Shown here one piece after another: positions 36,295 through 45,832 of a stretch of DNA of 64,000 bases (position 1 is the stretch's first letter; every line of letters starts with the position of its first letter). The stretch lies in contig CALDUT010000003.1 of assembly GCA_937924775.1 (NCBI GenBank), positions 1-64,000 of the forward strand, given 5' to 3'. The stretch comes from an uncultured Gemmata sp. Lineage in GTDB: Bacteria; Planctomycetota; Planctomycetia; Gemmatales; Gemmataceae. A program made the translations under genes and the position numbers. The notes beneath the pieces were generated by a model. It had not been told where the DNA came from, searched no databases, and saw nothing but the letters and a program-made list of their open reading frames with translations.

Positions 36295-37581
36295 ATGAAC
36301 CTCGCCATTGCCGCATCGGGCGAAGCGATTGAGGCGCCTCTGGAGCGTCTGCGGCAGTTATTGGCCGCGATACTGCCCACCAACGGGTTCTACGCGCGAA
36401 AATTTGGCACCACAACGCCCTCCTCGATCCGCTCGTGGGCCGACTTCCAACAGTTGCCCTTCACCACGAAAGCGGAACTTTTCGCCGACCAACAGCAGCA
36501 CCCCCCCTACGGAAGTAACCTTACTTACCCGCTGGAACGATATTCCCGGCTGCACCAAACCTCCGGCACCAGCACCGGGCAACCGCTGCGGTGGCTGGAT
36601 ACGCCGGCATCGTGGGAATGGATTCTCCACTGTTGGCAACAGCATTATGATCGGATGGGTTTGACCGCGAACGATCGGGTCTTCTTTCCGTTTTCGTTTG
36701 GGCCCTTTTTGGGGTTCTGGAGTGCGTTTGAGTCGGCCGCCCGCCGGGGGGCATTGGTGGTGCCTGGCGGCGGCATGAGCAGCCTCGCCCGGCTGCGTTT
36801 CATCCTCGACCACGCCATCACAGTGGTCTTCGCTACACCCACCTACGCTCTGCATTTGGCGGAGCTGGCCAGCCAGGAAAAGATCGAGCTGGCCGCCGGC
36901 CCAGTGCGGGCCTTGGTGGTGGCCGGAGAGCCGGGGGGGAGTATCTCCGCGACACGGCAACGGATCGAAACCGCCTGGGGAGCCAGGATTTACGATCACT
37001 TCGGCCTCACGGAAGTGGGTCCGGTGGCCATCGAGCCGGACAATCGCCCCGGCGGCCTGGACCTTCTAGAAAACGAATATCTGGCCGAAGTGGTGAATAG
37101 TTCTACTGGCGAACCGGTCGCTCCAGGTGAAGTGGGCGAATTGGTGTTAACCAACTTCGGACGGCTCGGCAGTCCGTTGATCCGCTACCGCACAGGCGAT
37201 CTGGTCCGTTTGAGCTCTCCCGCCCACGTTGGTGACCGGCCCCAGCAGCGACTCGACAGTGGAATCCTCGGCCGGGTGGATGATATGATTCATGTACGGG
37301 GTAACAATGTTTACCCCAGTGCTATTGAAGCGATTGTCCGGCGTTTTCCGGAGGTGGTGGAGTTTCGCTTGCATGTGGATCAGAGCCGTCCATTGGCCGA
37401 TCTGCGGCTGGAAATCGAGCCGACCCCGGGGGCCGAAGGCACGATCGCCGAGACGATCAGCCGGGCGATCCGCGATGAATTGTTATTTCGCGTGGACGTA
37501 ACGCTCGCTCCCCCCGGTACCTTGCCACGATTTGAAATGAAGGCCCGCCGCGTAGTCCGAACACCTCCGGTCGCGACCTGA
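36295..37581 (+). CDS. PaaK-like AMP-forming ligase (phenylacetate-CoA ligase family)
   Basis: A 428-residue adenylate-forming enzyme. The P-loop-like motif is HQTSGTSTGQPLRW, then YDHFGLTEVGPVAIE, PLIRYRTGDLVRL and the hinge GRVDDMIHVRGNNVYPSAIEAIV. A complete C-terminal lobe follows (FRLHVDQS and RFEMKARRVV, with the Lys in the usual catalytic place). It would activate an aromatic or other carboxylic acid as acyl-AMP and probably form the CoA thioester. ATG 36295 has AGGG 6 nt upstream and is preferred to GTG 36274. It stands about 5.6 kb upstream of a second, shorter ligase-like gene. Confidence 0.8.
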   Translation: MNLAIAASGEAIEAPLERLRQLLAAILPTNGFYARKFGTTTPSSIRSWADFQQLPFTTKAELFADQQQHPPYGSNLTYPLERYSRLHQTSGTSTGQPLRWLDTPASWEWILHCWQQHYDRMGLTANDRVFFPFSFGPFLGFWSAFESAARRGALVVPGGGMSSLARLRFILDHAITVVFATPTYALHLAELASQEKIELAAGPVRALVVAGEPGGSISATRQRIETAWGARIYDHFGLTEVGPVAIEPDNRPGGLDLLENEYLAEVVNSSTGEPVAPGEVGELVLTNFGRLGSPLIRYRTGDLVRLSSPAHVGDRPQQRLDSGILGRVDDMIHVRGNNVYPSAIEAIVRRFPEVVEFRLHVDQSRPLADLRLEIEPTPGAEGTIAETISRAIRDELLFRVDVTLAPPGTLPRFEMKARRVVRTPPVAT

Positions 37582-37652
37582 TTGATACTAGGGGTCGCGC
37601 CTCCGAGGTTCATTCCTCCCCCAATGTATAGCTCTGGAAGATGGAGAAAATT

Positions 37653-40010
37653 ATGAGAGACGGCCGCTGGTTCTTAGGCCTGGTCGCCCTCGCGCTGCTG
37701 AGTGCCCCCGTGGCCGCACGCGACTGGATTCACTGGCGTGGGCCGGAGCAAAATGGTTACTCGCGTGAGAAGAACCTGCCCGGGGAATTCGATCCCAAAC
37801 TCAAGGAAAAAGGCAACGTCCTGTGGACTCAGCCGTACGGTGGGCGGTCGTCGCCCTTGGTGATGGAGGGCCGAATTTATATCAACCGCGGCACCGGGGA
37901 AGGCATCCATGAGGGGGAGGAAATCGTTTGCCTCGATGAAAAGACCGGCAAAAAGCTGTGGGATTATAAGCTCAGTGTCTACCACACCGATATTGTTTCC
38001 AGCCGCTTGGGCTGGACGTCCATGACCGCGGATCCTGAAACCGGCTACATCTATTGCCAAAGCACGGCCGGTGAACTGGTCTGTTTGGATAAAAACGGCC
38101 GACCGGTCTGGAATCGACAACTGACCGAGGAATTCGGCCGGGTCACCGGTTACGGAGGTCGGATCGTTTCCCCGTGCTTTGATAGCGGTTTGGTTATCGT
38201 CGGCATGCCCAACGCCACTTGGGGCGACCACGCCCGCGGACAGATCCGCTTTGTCGCGTTCGATGGCAAAACTGGGCAAGTGGTGTGGTGGCAGACTGTG
38301 GGCACGCAATTGTACGGAACGTATTACTCCAACCCGGTCATCGCGGTTATCAATGGGCAGCGGTTACTCATCAGTGGGGGCGGCGATGGCGGCTTGCACG
38401 CCCTCAAGGTGCGTACCGGCGAGCATGTCTGGAGCAAAACCTTCGCCAAGGGGGTGATCAATGGTTCGCCCATCGTCAGCGGTAATCTGGTCTACTGCAC
38501 CCATGGCGAAGAAAACCCCGAAGGCCCGCCCATCGGCCGGGTTTTCTGTGTCGATGGCTCCCAGGTGGATCCGCAAACCAAGGAACCCAAAGTGGTCTGG
38601 GATAGCTTCCGGCGGCCCTACAAAGCCAACCGCAATCAGCCCCTGGCCGAGCGGTTCGGCCTGGCCTCCGCGGCCTTGGCGGATGGCTTGCTCTACTGCC
38701 CCAGCGATACCGGGGAACTTTACTGCTTCCGTGCCAAAGATGGCGAAATGCTCTGGAAATACCGCTACGCTACCGAAGTGCGGGGGTCGCCCCTGGTGGC
38801 GGATGGAAAACTGTACATCTTTGATGTGAAAGCCCGCCTTCTCATCCTCACCCTCAATGGCGAAAAAGCCCCCGACCCAGACGAAACCTTCATCTACCGT
38901 TTCCCTGGAGAAGGCGGGCTCTTGAACGAAACCAACGGAACCCCAATCGCAGTCAATGGCCGCGTCTACTTCACCACGCGGACCGACCTGTTCTGCCTCG
39001 GTGACCCGAACGCGAACGTTGAACCGGTCACCTACCCCCCCCTGCCCCCAGAAACGCCGTACAAACCCGACGCCATTGCCGGCATTCGGCTTTTCCCCGC
39101 CGACGCGACGCTCACCCCCGGCCGCAAACAGGAATTCCGAGTGATCTACCACGATGCCAACGGCCGCGAAGTGAACGCCCCCGCCGCAGCGGCCACCTTG
39201 ACGTGGAGCCTGCCCTTGCCGCCGAAAACCCCTACCGGGGCTCAACCCCCCGCTCTCCAAGGGACCATCAGCAACGGTATCCTAACGGTCGCTGCAAGCC
39301 CCGCCAGCCAACACGGGTATGTGGAAGTGGAAACCAACGGCTGGAAAGCCCACGCCCGGGTGCGTGTCGTGTCTTATCCCCCGTACAGCCAGAACTTTGA
39401 TAAAATTCCTGAAGGCAGTGTTCCGGGGGGTTGGGTCAACTGTGCCGGCAAGTTCTTCGTCACCAAACATCCAGACGGCAACATTGTTCTCAGCAAAGTG
39501 AATACGGATTCCCGACCGCCGATTTCCCGTGCCAACGCCTACTTCACGCCCCCCGATGCCAGCAACTACACCATTCAAGCCGACCTGTGGGGCGAACTGA
39601 TGCGTGATAAGACCCCCGACATGGGGTTGGTCAACAGCCGCTACACACTCATTCTCGATGGCAAGATCGATCCTGAAACCGGTCAACGTTCCGTGCGGAT
39701 CGCCTCGTGGGAAGCCCGCCCGCGGATCAACCACACGGTGGTGTTCGACTGGAAACCGAACACCTGGTACACGGTCAAATTCATGGTGGAACCCAAAGAA
39801 AAGACCGCGCTACTGCGCGGTAAAGTCTGGGAACGCGGCACCCCCGAACCCGATAAGTGGACCATCGAATTCGAAGACCCTATGCCCACCCGTAACGGGG
39901 CTGCGGCCCTCTACGGCTATGTCCCCAATATCGCTCCCCGGGACGACGGCACCGTCTTGCCCGGCAGCGCGATCTACTACGATAATGTGATTCTGACACC
40001 CAATAAATAG
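37653..40010 (+). CDS. Secreted PQQ-type beta-propeller protein with C-terminal Ig-like and LamG-like regions
   Basis: A 785-residue protein with a signal peptide (MRDGRWFLGLVALALLSAPVAA). An eight-bladed PQQ/WD-like propeller follows, seen as repeated G-x-L-x-x-L-D-x-x-T-G-x-x-x-W units such as IVCLDEKTGKKLWDY and LHALKVRTGEHVWSK. After about residue 475 comes an Ig-like segment (LFPADATLTPGRKQEFRVIYHDANGREV), then a jelly-roll/LamG-like end (YSQNFDKIPEGSVPGGWVN). Planctomycetes carry many such proteins of unknown enzyme activity; PQQ itself may not be bound. ATG 37653 has GGAG 6 nt upstream; ATG 37641 would add MEKI. Confidence 0.85.
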   Translation: MRDGRWFLGLVALALLSAPVAARDWIHWRGPEQNGYSREKNLPGEFDPKLKEKGNVLWTQPYGGRSSPLVMEGRIYINRGTGEGIHEGEEIVCLDEKTGKKLWDYKLSVYHTDIVSSRLGWTSMTADPETGYIYCQSTAGELVCLDKNGRPVWNRQLTEEFGRVTGYGGRIVSPCFDSGLVIVGMPNATWGDHARGQIRFVAFDGKTGQVVWWQTVGTQLYGTYYSNPVIAVINGQRLLISGGGDGGLHALKVRTGEHVWSKTFAKGVINGSPIVSGNLVYCTHGEENPEGPPIGRVFCVDGSQVDPQTKEPKVVWDSFRRPYKANRNQPLAERFGLASAALADGLLYCPSDTGELYCFRAKDGEMLWKYRYATEVRGSPLVADGKLYIFDVKARLLILTLNGEKAPDPDETFIYRFPGEGGLLNETNGTPIAVNGRVYFTTRTDLFCLGDPNANVEPVTYPPLPPETPYKPDAIAGIRLFPADATLTPGRKQEFRVIYHDANGREVNAPAAAATLTWSLPLPPKTPTGAQPPALQGTISNGILTVAASPASQHGYVEVETNGWKAHARVRVVSYPPYSQNFDKIPEGSVPGGWVNCAGKFFVTKHPDGNIVLSKVNTDSRPPISRANAYFTPPDASNYTIQADLWGELMRDKTPDMGLVNSRYTLILDGKIDPETGQRSVRIASWEARPRINHTVVFDWKPNTWYTVKFMVEPKEKTALLRGKVWERGTPEPDKWTIEFEDPMPTRNGAAALYGYVPNIAPRDDGTVLPGSAIYYDNVILTPNK

Positions 40011-40108
40011 TTGTTCCTGCCCACCCGCGGCGGGGCATTGCGTCCCGCCCCCACGACTGGAGTCCCGCACAGAATTTCCACCATCTACCCGACAGAGGGC
40101 CTCGACTG

Positions 40109-41815
40109 ATGCCTCGTTCTTTCACCAAACAGTTCATTTTGGGCAGCGCCGCGGTGGTTGTCTTCGGTCTGGCCGCGGTTTTCTCGATGGGTTTGCCCTC
40201 GGCTGACGAATCCAGTGCCGCTCCCGGCGCGGGTGGCCCCAGCGACCACGTCATGATGGGCGGTACGATCTTCCGCAACATGATCAACACGATCGACAAA
40301 GGCGTTGCGGACCAATTCGACCCCGAAGGCGATCAACTGCTGTGGAAAGCCAGCCTCGGCAGCCGTGCGTATGGCGGCCCAGTCATCGCCGGTGGCAAAA
40401 TCTTCGTTGGCACCAACAACGAACAACCCCGCAACAAACGCGACGTGGACAAAAACGGCCAACCGATCGACCGCGGCATTCTCATGTGCTTTGAGGAAAA
40501 AACTGGCAAATTCCTCTGGCAAGCTGTGCACGACAAATTGCCCAGCGGCCTCGTCCACGATTGGCCGAAAGAGGGCATCTGCTCAACCCCGCTGGTCGAA
40601 GGCGACCGGGTGTACTACGTCTCCAATCGCTGCACGGTGGTTTGTGCCGATGTGGAAGGGTTTGCCAACGGCAACCAGGGCATCCAAACCGAAAAGTACA
40701 AAGACCCCATCGATGCCGACATCATCTGGGAATACGACATGATGAAAGAACTCAACGTGTTCCCGCACAACATGTCGGCCTGCTCGCCGCTGATTGTCGG
40801 CGACATTCTCTACATTGTGACGGCCAACGGGGTCGATGAGGGGCACATCAATATCCCCTCGCCGGAGGCCCCGAGTTTCATCGCTCTAGACAAGAAGACC
40901 GGCAAACTCCTGTGGAAGAGTGCGGCCCCGGGCAAAAACATCATGCACGGGCAGTGGTCAAACCCGGTGTACGCGGAGATCGACGGCGTTCGCCAAGTGA
41001 TCTTCCCGGGGGGCGATGGTTGGCTGCGGTCGTATGTTCCCGAAACCGGAGAAGAATTGTGGCGTTTCGACTGCAACCCCAAAGACGCGGTGTATGAACT
41101 CGGCGGCACTGGCACTCGCAACGACTTCATTGGTACCCCTGTGGTGGCCAACGGCAAAATCTACATTGGTGTCGGCCAGGACCCCGAACACAGCACCGGT
41201 ATTGCCAACTTCTTCTGTATCGCCCCCAAAAAAGACAAACGCGGCGACATTTCCAAATACCTCGAAACCCGCGAAAAAGGCCCGGACGGCAAAGATAAGA
41301 TCGGAGAGAAGCCCAATCCCAATTCCTGCGAATTGTGGCGCTACGGCGGTGTCGAGGACCGCAACCACGCCCCCCGCGACTTCAAGTTCGGCCGGACCAT
41401 GTCCACCGCCTGTGTCATCGATGGCCTGGTGTACATCTCCGAGTTGCAGGGCTTCCTACACTGTCTCGATGCGGAAACCGGCAAACACTACTGGTATTAC
41501 GACACCAAGGCGTCGATCTGGGGTTCGCCGTACTATGTCGATGGCAAAGTCTTCCTCGCCACCGACTCGGGCGACCTCTTTATCTTCAAACACGACAAGG
41601 ACAAAATGGTTTACGACCCGATCGAAGCCGGCAAAAACGCCGCGACCCAAAAAGAAGCCCGCGCCCGGCAGCGCGAGGTGCAAAAGAAGGTGGAAGAGCG
41701 ATTCCTGCTCTCCAAAGCCGAGTTCGACGCCCCGATCCGCTCCACACCGGTGGTCGCCAACGGGGTGCTGTACGTCATGACTGAGAAATCGCTCTATGCC
41801 CTGAAAATCAAATAA
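40109..41815 (+). CDS. PQQ-type beta-propeller protein, membrane-anchored or secreted
   Basis: A 568-residue protein starting with FILGSAAVVVFGLAAVFSMGLPSA, a signal or anchor. Propeller blades read LMCFEEKTGKFLWQA, FIALDKKTGKLLWKSAAPG, LRSYVPETGEELWRF and LHCLDAETGKHYWYYDTKASIWGSPYYVDG. A charged helix (about 510-540) precedes the last blade, LYVMTEKSLYALKIK. Two Cys-containing segments (ICSTPLV, NRCTVVCADV) could form a disulfide. It follows the larger PQQ gene by 98 bp on the same strand and is likely co-transcribed. Enzymatic activity is not inferable. Confidence 0.85.
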   Translation: MPRSFTKQFILGSAAVVVFGLAAVFSMGLPSADESSAAPGAGGPSDHVMMGGTIFRNMINTIDKGVADQFDPEGDQLLWKASLGSRAYGGPVIAGGKIFVGTNNEQPRNKRDVDKNGQPIDRGILMCFEEKTGKFLWQAVHDKLPSGLVHDWPKEGICSTPLVEGDRVYYVSNRCTVVCADVEGFANGNQGIQTEKYKDPIDADIIWEYDMMKELNVFPHNMSACSPLIVGDILYIVTANGVDEGHINIPSPEAPSFIALDKKTGKLLWKSAAPGKNIMHGQWSNPVYAEIDGVRQVIFPGGDGWLRSYVPETGEELWRFDCNPKDAVYELGGTGTRNDFIGTPVVANGKIYIGVGQDPEHSTGIANFFCIAPKKDKRGDISKYLETREKGPDGKDKIGEKPNPNSCELWRYGGVEDRNHAPRDFKFGRTMSTACVIDGLVYISELQGFLHCLDAETGKHYWYYDTKASIWGSPYYVDGKVFLATDSGDLFIFKHDKDKMVYDPIEAGKNAATQKEARARQREVQKKVEERFLLSKAEFDAPIRSTPVVANGVLYVMTEKSLYALKIK

Positions 41816-41939
41816 CTGGCAACGCCGGTGGCGTGGGTGGTTCCCACGGTTACGCCCGCGCCGCCGCTGCGGTTAAAAACCGTGTTCATTCCCTTTGTGA
41901 GAATCCCCCCACCATTTGACTTGCACGGGAGAGAAGGTC

Positions 41940-43124
41940 GTGAAAGACACGCCCGGAAAGCCGGCCCCTGTCACCGGCGCGACACTTGAAGAAAAGATTA
42001 AAAACGCCAAAGCTCAACTCGATGCCCACATCCGGGAGGTAGTGCGCTGGCACTTCAGCCCCGACACCGGTACCCCATTTTGGCTCGAAAAAGCCAAAGA
42101 ATTCGACTTCGACCCTCTCAAAGACATCAACTGCTGGGAAGACATCAAGAAATTCCCTATCTTTCAGGACGATTGGCTCCGCGGCGGACCGGTCCGCCGG
42201 TGGGTGCCTAAAGGTTATGCCGACCGGCCCATCTACGTCTTCGAAACCGGCGGAACCACCGGGCTACCCAAAACCCGCGTTGTCATCGACGATTTCCGCA
42301 TCGACTACGAGATGATGTCGGACACGCTGCCGGACGAATACTTTCCCCGCGGCTCAAACTGGCTGATGCTGGGCCCCAGCGGCCCCCGCCGCTTGCGACT
42401 GGCTATCGAACACCTAGCGCAATACCGCGGCGGGATTTGCTTCTGCGTCGACCTCGACCCGCGTTATGTTGTCCGCTGCCTCAAGGACCGCAAAATCGCC
42501 GAGGCCCAATACTACAAAGACCATGTGATCGATCAGGCCCTGACCATCCTGGCCGGCGGGCACGACATCAAGTGCATGTTCACCACACCCAAGCTGCTGG
42601 CCGGTTTGGATGAGGCCCTGCGTGCTGGTAAGCTGGAAGACAAATACCGGTCTTTGGGCAAACCGATTCCTCCCGGCGGGCTTCGGTCGATTCGCAGCAC
42701 GGGGATTACCGGCATCTTCTCCGGAGGCACGGAATTCACCCCGCAATTCACCCGGGAAGCCTACGAGGAAATGCTCGACAACGGCGCAGTCTACATGACG
42801 CCCACCTATGGCAACACGTTGATGGGGCTGGCGTGTTCCAAGCCCATCGGCCCACACGACAACTTCAAAATCACCTACTACGCGCCGCAACCCCGGGCCG
42901 TGATCGAAGTGGTCAACCCGAAAAACTACAACGAATTGGTGCCCTACGGTTGCACCGGGCGTGTTCTTCTCAGCACCTTCACCAAGGAATTCTTTGTGCC
43001 GCGTTTCCCCGAACGCGATGAAGGGGAGCGCGAACCGCCCTACGAAAAGTACCCGTGGGATGGCGTCAGCGGTGTCCGGCCATTCAGTGAATTGGCCGCG
43101 ACCACAGTGGTGGGTGTCTATTAA
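41940..43124 (+). CDS. Short LuxE/PaaK-like AMP-forming enzyme
   Basis: A 394-residue member of the adenylate-forming superfamily. The P-loop is ETGGTTGLPKTRVVI, and the aromatic-turn motif is MTPTYGNTLMG. The typical YRTGD and hinge motifs and the C-terminal lobe with the catalytic Lys are absent; the protein ends in a Pro/Glu-rich segment and SGVRPFSELAATTVVGVY. LuxE-type acyl-protein synthetases are similarly short and pass an acyl group to the reductase LuxC. With an aldehyde dehydrogenase next door, a comparable role is plausible but unproven. GTG 41940 has GGGAG 8 nt upstream; TTG 41916 is the alternative. Confidence 0.7.
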   Translation: MKDTPGKPAPVTGATLEEKIKNAKAQLDAHIREVVRWHFSPDTGTPFWLEKAKEFDFDPLKDINCWEDIKKFPIFQDDWLRGGPVRRWVPKGYADRPIYVFETGGTTGLPKTRVVIDDFRIDYEMMSDTLPDEYFPRGSNWLMLGPSGPRRLRLAIEHLAQYRGGICFCVDLDPRYVVRCLKDRKIAEAQYYKDHVIDQALTILAGGHDIKCMFTTPKLLAGLDEALRAGKLEDKYRSLGKPIPPGGLRSIRSTGITGIFSGGTEFTPQFTREAYEEMLDNGAVYMTPTYGNTLMGLACSKPIGPHDNFKITYYAPQPRAVIEVVNPKNYNELVPYGCTGRVLLSTFTKEFFVPRFPERDEGEREPPYEKYPWDGVSGVRPFSELAATTVVGVY

Positions 43125-43134
43125 CGTCCCTCTG

Positions 43135-43157
43135 GCCCCGTCCAGGCGGGGCTTTTT
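43135..43157 (+). terminator. Intrinsic terminator between ligase and aldehyde dehydrogenase genes
   Basis: GCCCCG (43135-43140) pairs with CGGGGC (43147-43152) around a 6-nt loop, followed by TTTTTCTTT. It lies 10 bp past the ligase stop and 33 bp before the dehydrogenase start. It could end the first transcript or cut expression of the downstream genes without isolating them. Confidence 0.7.
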
Positions 43158-43184
43158 CTTTAACTCTTTGAGAGCAAACTACTT

Positions 43185-44621
43185 ATGATTCAAATACCCG
43201 CTCTCCGCTTCGGCAAAACCTATACCAGCCTCGATAAAGCCCAATTGGTTCACCACGTCACCGGCGAGCCGATCGCGGAAGTCAGTCAGGTGACCGGTTC
43301 AATGATCGCCCGCGATCTGGCGAATATGGAGCGGGCACATCGCGAACTGCGCTCGATCCCCATGCGCGACATTTTGGCGATGTACACCAAAGCCGCGGAT
43401 TACTTCCTCAACGCCGCACTGCCTTGCGGCGATACGGAATTGACCTACGATCAGTACATCCGCCATTTGTCCGCCACCACCGGCAGCCCCATCGTGTTCT
43501 GCGACCGGAACGCCCGCAAGGTTCACTACGTCCTCTCTCACATCGAGGAAGTGATCGGCGGCCTGACGCGCGGATTAGCCCTGGAGGTTTTCGACAAAGG
43601 CTACACCACCACCGGCGGACGAATGCAGGCCTTTTTCCCTACCACGGATGTGTTCGGGGCTGTGTTGCCGTCGAACTCGCCCGGGGTTCACTCGCTGTGG
43701 GTACCCACGATTGCCTTCAAAATCCCGCTTTTACTCAAACCGGGGCGTGAGGAACCGTGGACCCCATATCGTGTCCTTCAAGCGTTCATCAAAGCGGGGA
43801 TACCGGCCACCGTCCTGGGCTTTTTGCCCACCGACCATGCCGGAAGCGCTGATATACTAAGGCTTTGCGGACGCAGCATGGCCTTCGGCGACGACCGCAG
43901 CATGGCCCCCTACAAAAACGATCCCCGCGTGGAAATCCATGGCACCGGCTACTCCAAGGTTCTCATCGGGGCCGATCAAGCCGATCGGTGGCAAGACCAT
44001 CTCGACCTGCTGGTAGAAGCCGTCGCGGCCAATGGCGGCCGGGCGTGCGTCAACACCAGTGCGATTTGGACACCCAAAAACGCGGATGCGATCGCCTGGG
44101 GGCTGGCCCAGCGCTTCGCCACGGTGAAGCCCCGCCCCTGGGACGATCCGCAGTGTGAAATCAGCGCTTTTGCCAAACCGGAAGTGGCGGAAGCGATCAA
44201 CAATATGGTCGAGGAAGGGTTAAAAACCCCGGGGGCTCGCGATGTGACGCAGGAAGTCCGCGGAACCCCCCGTTTGGTGAAGGAAGGTCGCTGTGCGTGG
44301 CTGTTACCGACTGTCATCCGCTGCGACTCCCCCGATCATCCCCTGGCGAATAAGGAGTTTTTGTTCCCCTACACGAGTGTTATAGAATATCCCCACGCGG
44401 ATCTGCTGAAGCGGATCGGTTACACCCTTGCGGCCACAGCACTAACCGAAGACCCCGCGTTCATCGCGGAGTGTATGGGGTGCGCGAATATTGAACGACT
44501 GAATATCGGGCCGCTCCCCACCAACCGGTTGACTTGGGACCAGCCGCATGAAGGGAATTTGTTCACCCACCTTTACAAACAACGAGCCCTCCAGTTTGCT
44601 CGTTCCCTCGCCACGGCTTAG
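43185..44621 (+). CDS. Aldehyde dehydrogenase-family reductase
   Basis: A 478-residue ALDH-superfamily protein. The cofactor part has AVLPSNSPGVHSLWVPTIAFKIPLLLKPG, and the nucleophile is C288 in NGGRACVNTSAIW. The Glu that deacylates in oxidising ALDHs is not obvious: the usual glycine-rich ELGG motif is missing, and MAFGDDRSMAPY and IHGTGYSKVLIGAD occupy that region. That would suit a thioester-forming reductase such as LuxC or an acyl-CoA reductase, not an oxidising dehydrogenase. It lies between the LuxE/PaaK-like gene and an iron alcohol dehydrogenase whose start overlaps its end by 74 bp. Confidence 0.75.
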   Translation: MIQIPALRFGKTYTSLDKAQLVHHVTGEPIAEVSQVTGSMIARDLANMERAHRELRSIPMRDILAMYTKAADYFLNAALPCGDTELTYDQYIRHLSATTGSPIVFCDRNARKVHYVLSHIEEVIGGLTRGLALEVFDKGYTTTGGRMQAFFPTTDVFGAVLPSNSPGVHSLWVPTIAFKIPLLLKPGREEPWTPYRVLQAFIKAGIPATVLGFLPTDHAGSADILRLCGRSMAFGDDRSMAPYKNDPRVEIHGTGYSKVLIGADQADRWQDHLDLLVEAVAANGGRACVNTSAIWTPKNADAIAWGLAQRFATVKPRPWDDPQCEISAFAKPEVAEAINNMVEEGLKTPGARDVTQEVRGTPRLVKEGRCAWLLPTVIRCDSPDHPLANKEFLFPYTSVIEYPHADLLKRIGYTLAATALTEDPAFIAECMGCANIERLNIGPLPTNRLTWDQPHEGNLFTHLYKQRALQFARSLATA

Positions 44622-45762
44622 TTTTCCGCCGTTCGATTTCCAGCCGCTGGGTCGCGTCATTTTTGCCCCCGGAGCGATCGAGCGACTGGGCGAGGCGGTT
44701 CGCTCGGTGGGCGGTACCCGGGTTCTCTTGGTCACCGATCCGGGGTTGGAGCAAGTTGGCCACCCGCAACGGGCCATGGCCGTGCTGCGGGAAGCCGGTG
44801 TCGAAGTCTTTGTATTTGATGGCGTCAAAGAAAACCCCACCGAACGCGAAGTCGATGCGGGCGTGATCGCAGCACGTTCGCACCGCGTCGATTGCTTGGT
44901 CGCAATCGGCGGCGGCAGCTCGATGGACTGTGCCAAGGGCATCAACTTCATCCTGACCAACGGCGGCCGCATGGCCGATTACAAAGGCCATGGCAAAGCC
45001 ACCCAACCGATGCTGCCCTCCATCGGAGTACCGACGACCGCGGGCACCGGTAGCGAAGCCCAAAGCTACGCTCTGATCACCGACGAACGCACCCACCTGA
45101 AAATGGCCTGTGGGGACAAGAAAGCGGCCTTCCGCGTCGCGATCCTGGATCCGGAACTGACTCACTCCCAACCCCGCTATGTCACAGCTGTCACCGGGAT
45201 CGACGCCATCGCCCATGCGATCGAGTCGTATGTTTGCACCAAGCGGAACGCGGTTTCGGCCATGTGTTCCCGGGCCGCTTTTGCCTATTTGGAGCCGAAC
45301 TTTGAACGGGTTCTGAAGTCGCCCACCGATGCCACAGCCCGGGCCGCGATGCAAATCGGCTCGCATTTGGCCGGAATGGCGATTGAAAATGCCATGCTTG
45401 GCGTCTGCCACAGCTGTGCTAACCCGCTCACAGCCCACTACGGCATCACCCACGGGATCGCTATCGGCTTGATGCTCCCCCATGTCATCCGATTCAACGC
45501 AGCCGTGGTGGGCCCGCTTTACGCTGATCTGATCCAAGATAGTGGCTTAGCCACGAGTTTGCCCGCGGGAGAAGCTCTCGCCAACCGCATCACCGAACTG
45601 ACGGTGGCCGCTGGACTGCCGCAATCGCTCAAAGAATGCGGCGTTAGTCACACGATTCTCGCATTACTCGCCGAAGAGGCGAATCAACAATGGACCGCCC
45701 GGTTTAACCCCCGGCCGGTGAGCGAAACCGACATTCTCCAACTTTATCAAGCCGCATGGTAA
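44548..45762 (+). CDS. Iron-containing alcohol dehydrogenase
   Basis: A 404-residue type III ADH. The NAD(P)-binding part carries LVAIGGGSSMDCAKGI (GGGSxxD), then PTTAGTGSEAQ. The metal-binding segment includes AILDPELTHSQP, GIDAIAHAIESYV and THGIAIGLMLPHVIRFN, giving the expected Asp-His-His-His set. It would reduce an aldehyde to an alcohol or the reverse. ATG 44548 overlaps the aldehyde dehydrogenase by 74 bp, more than usual. A later start near the FDFQPLGRVIFAPGAI strand is possible, but no good ATG or GTG is present there. The overlap implies co-expression with the ALDH. Confidence 0.85.
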   Translation: MKGICSPTFTNNEPSSLLVPSPRLSFPPFDFQPLGRVIFAPGAIERLGEAVRSVGGTRVLLVTDPGLEQVGHPQRAMAVLREAGVEVFVFDGVKENPTEREVDAGVIAARSHRVDCLVAIGGGSSMDCAKGINFILTNGGRMADYKGHGKATQPMLPSIGVPTTAGTGSEAQSYALITDERTHLKMACGDKKAAFRVAILDPELTHSQPRYVTAVTGIDAIAHAIESYVCTKRNAVSAMCSRAAFAYLEPNFERVLKSPTDATARAAMQIGSHLAGMAIENAMLGVCHSCANPLTAHYGITHGIAIGLMLPHVIRFNAAVVGPLYADLIQDSGLATSLPAGEALANRITELTVAAGLPQSLKECGVSHTILALLAEEANQQWTARFNPRPVSETDILQLYQAAW

Positions 45763-45832
45763 CGGGTCGGGCAGTGCTGGCCACACGCTTCGCCGGGGGG
45801 TTCGCCGAACCGCAGGCTCTCAGGAAATCGCC

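Noticed and set aside
38364-39260. 298-codon minus-strand open frame within the 785-residue PQQ propeller gene
   Set aside because: It is opposite regular propeller repeats and has no domain or ribosome-binding site.
44548-44621. Frameshift between the aldehyde dehydrogenase and the iron alcohol dehydrogenase
   Set aside because: Both proteins have complete ends for their families, so the 74-bp overlap is better read as coupled genes or a slightly over-long ADH start.
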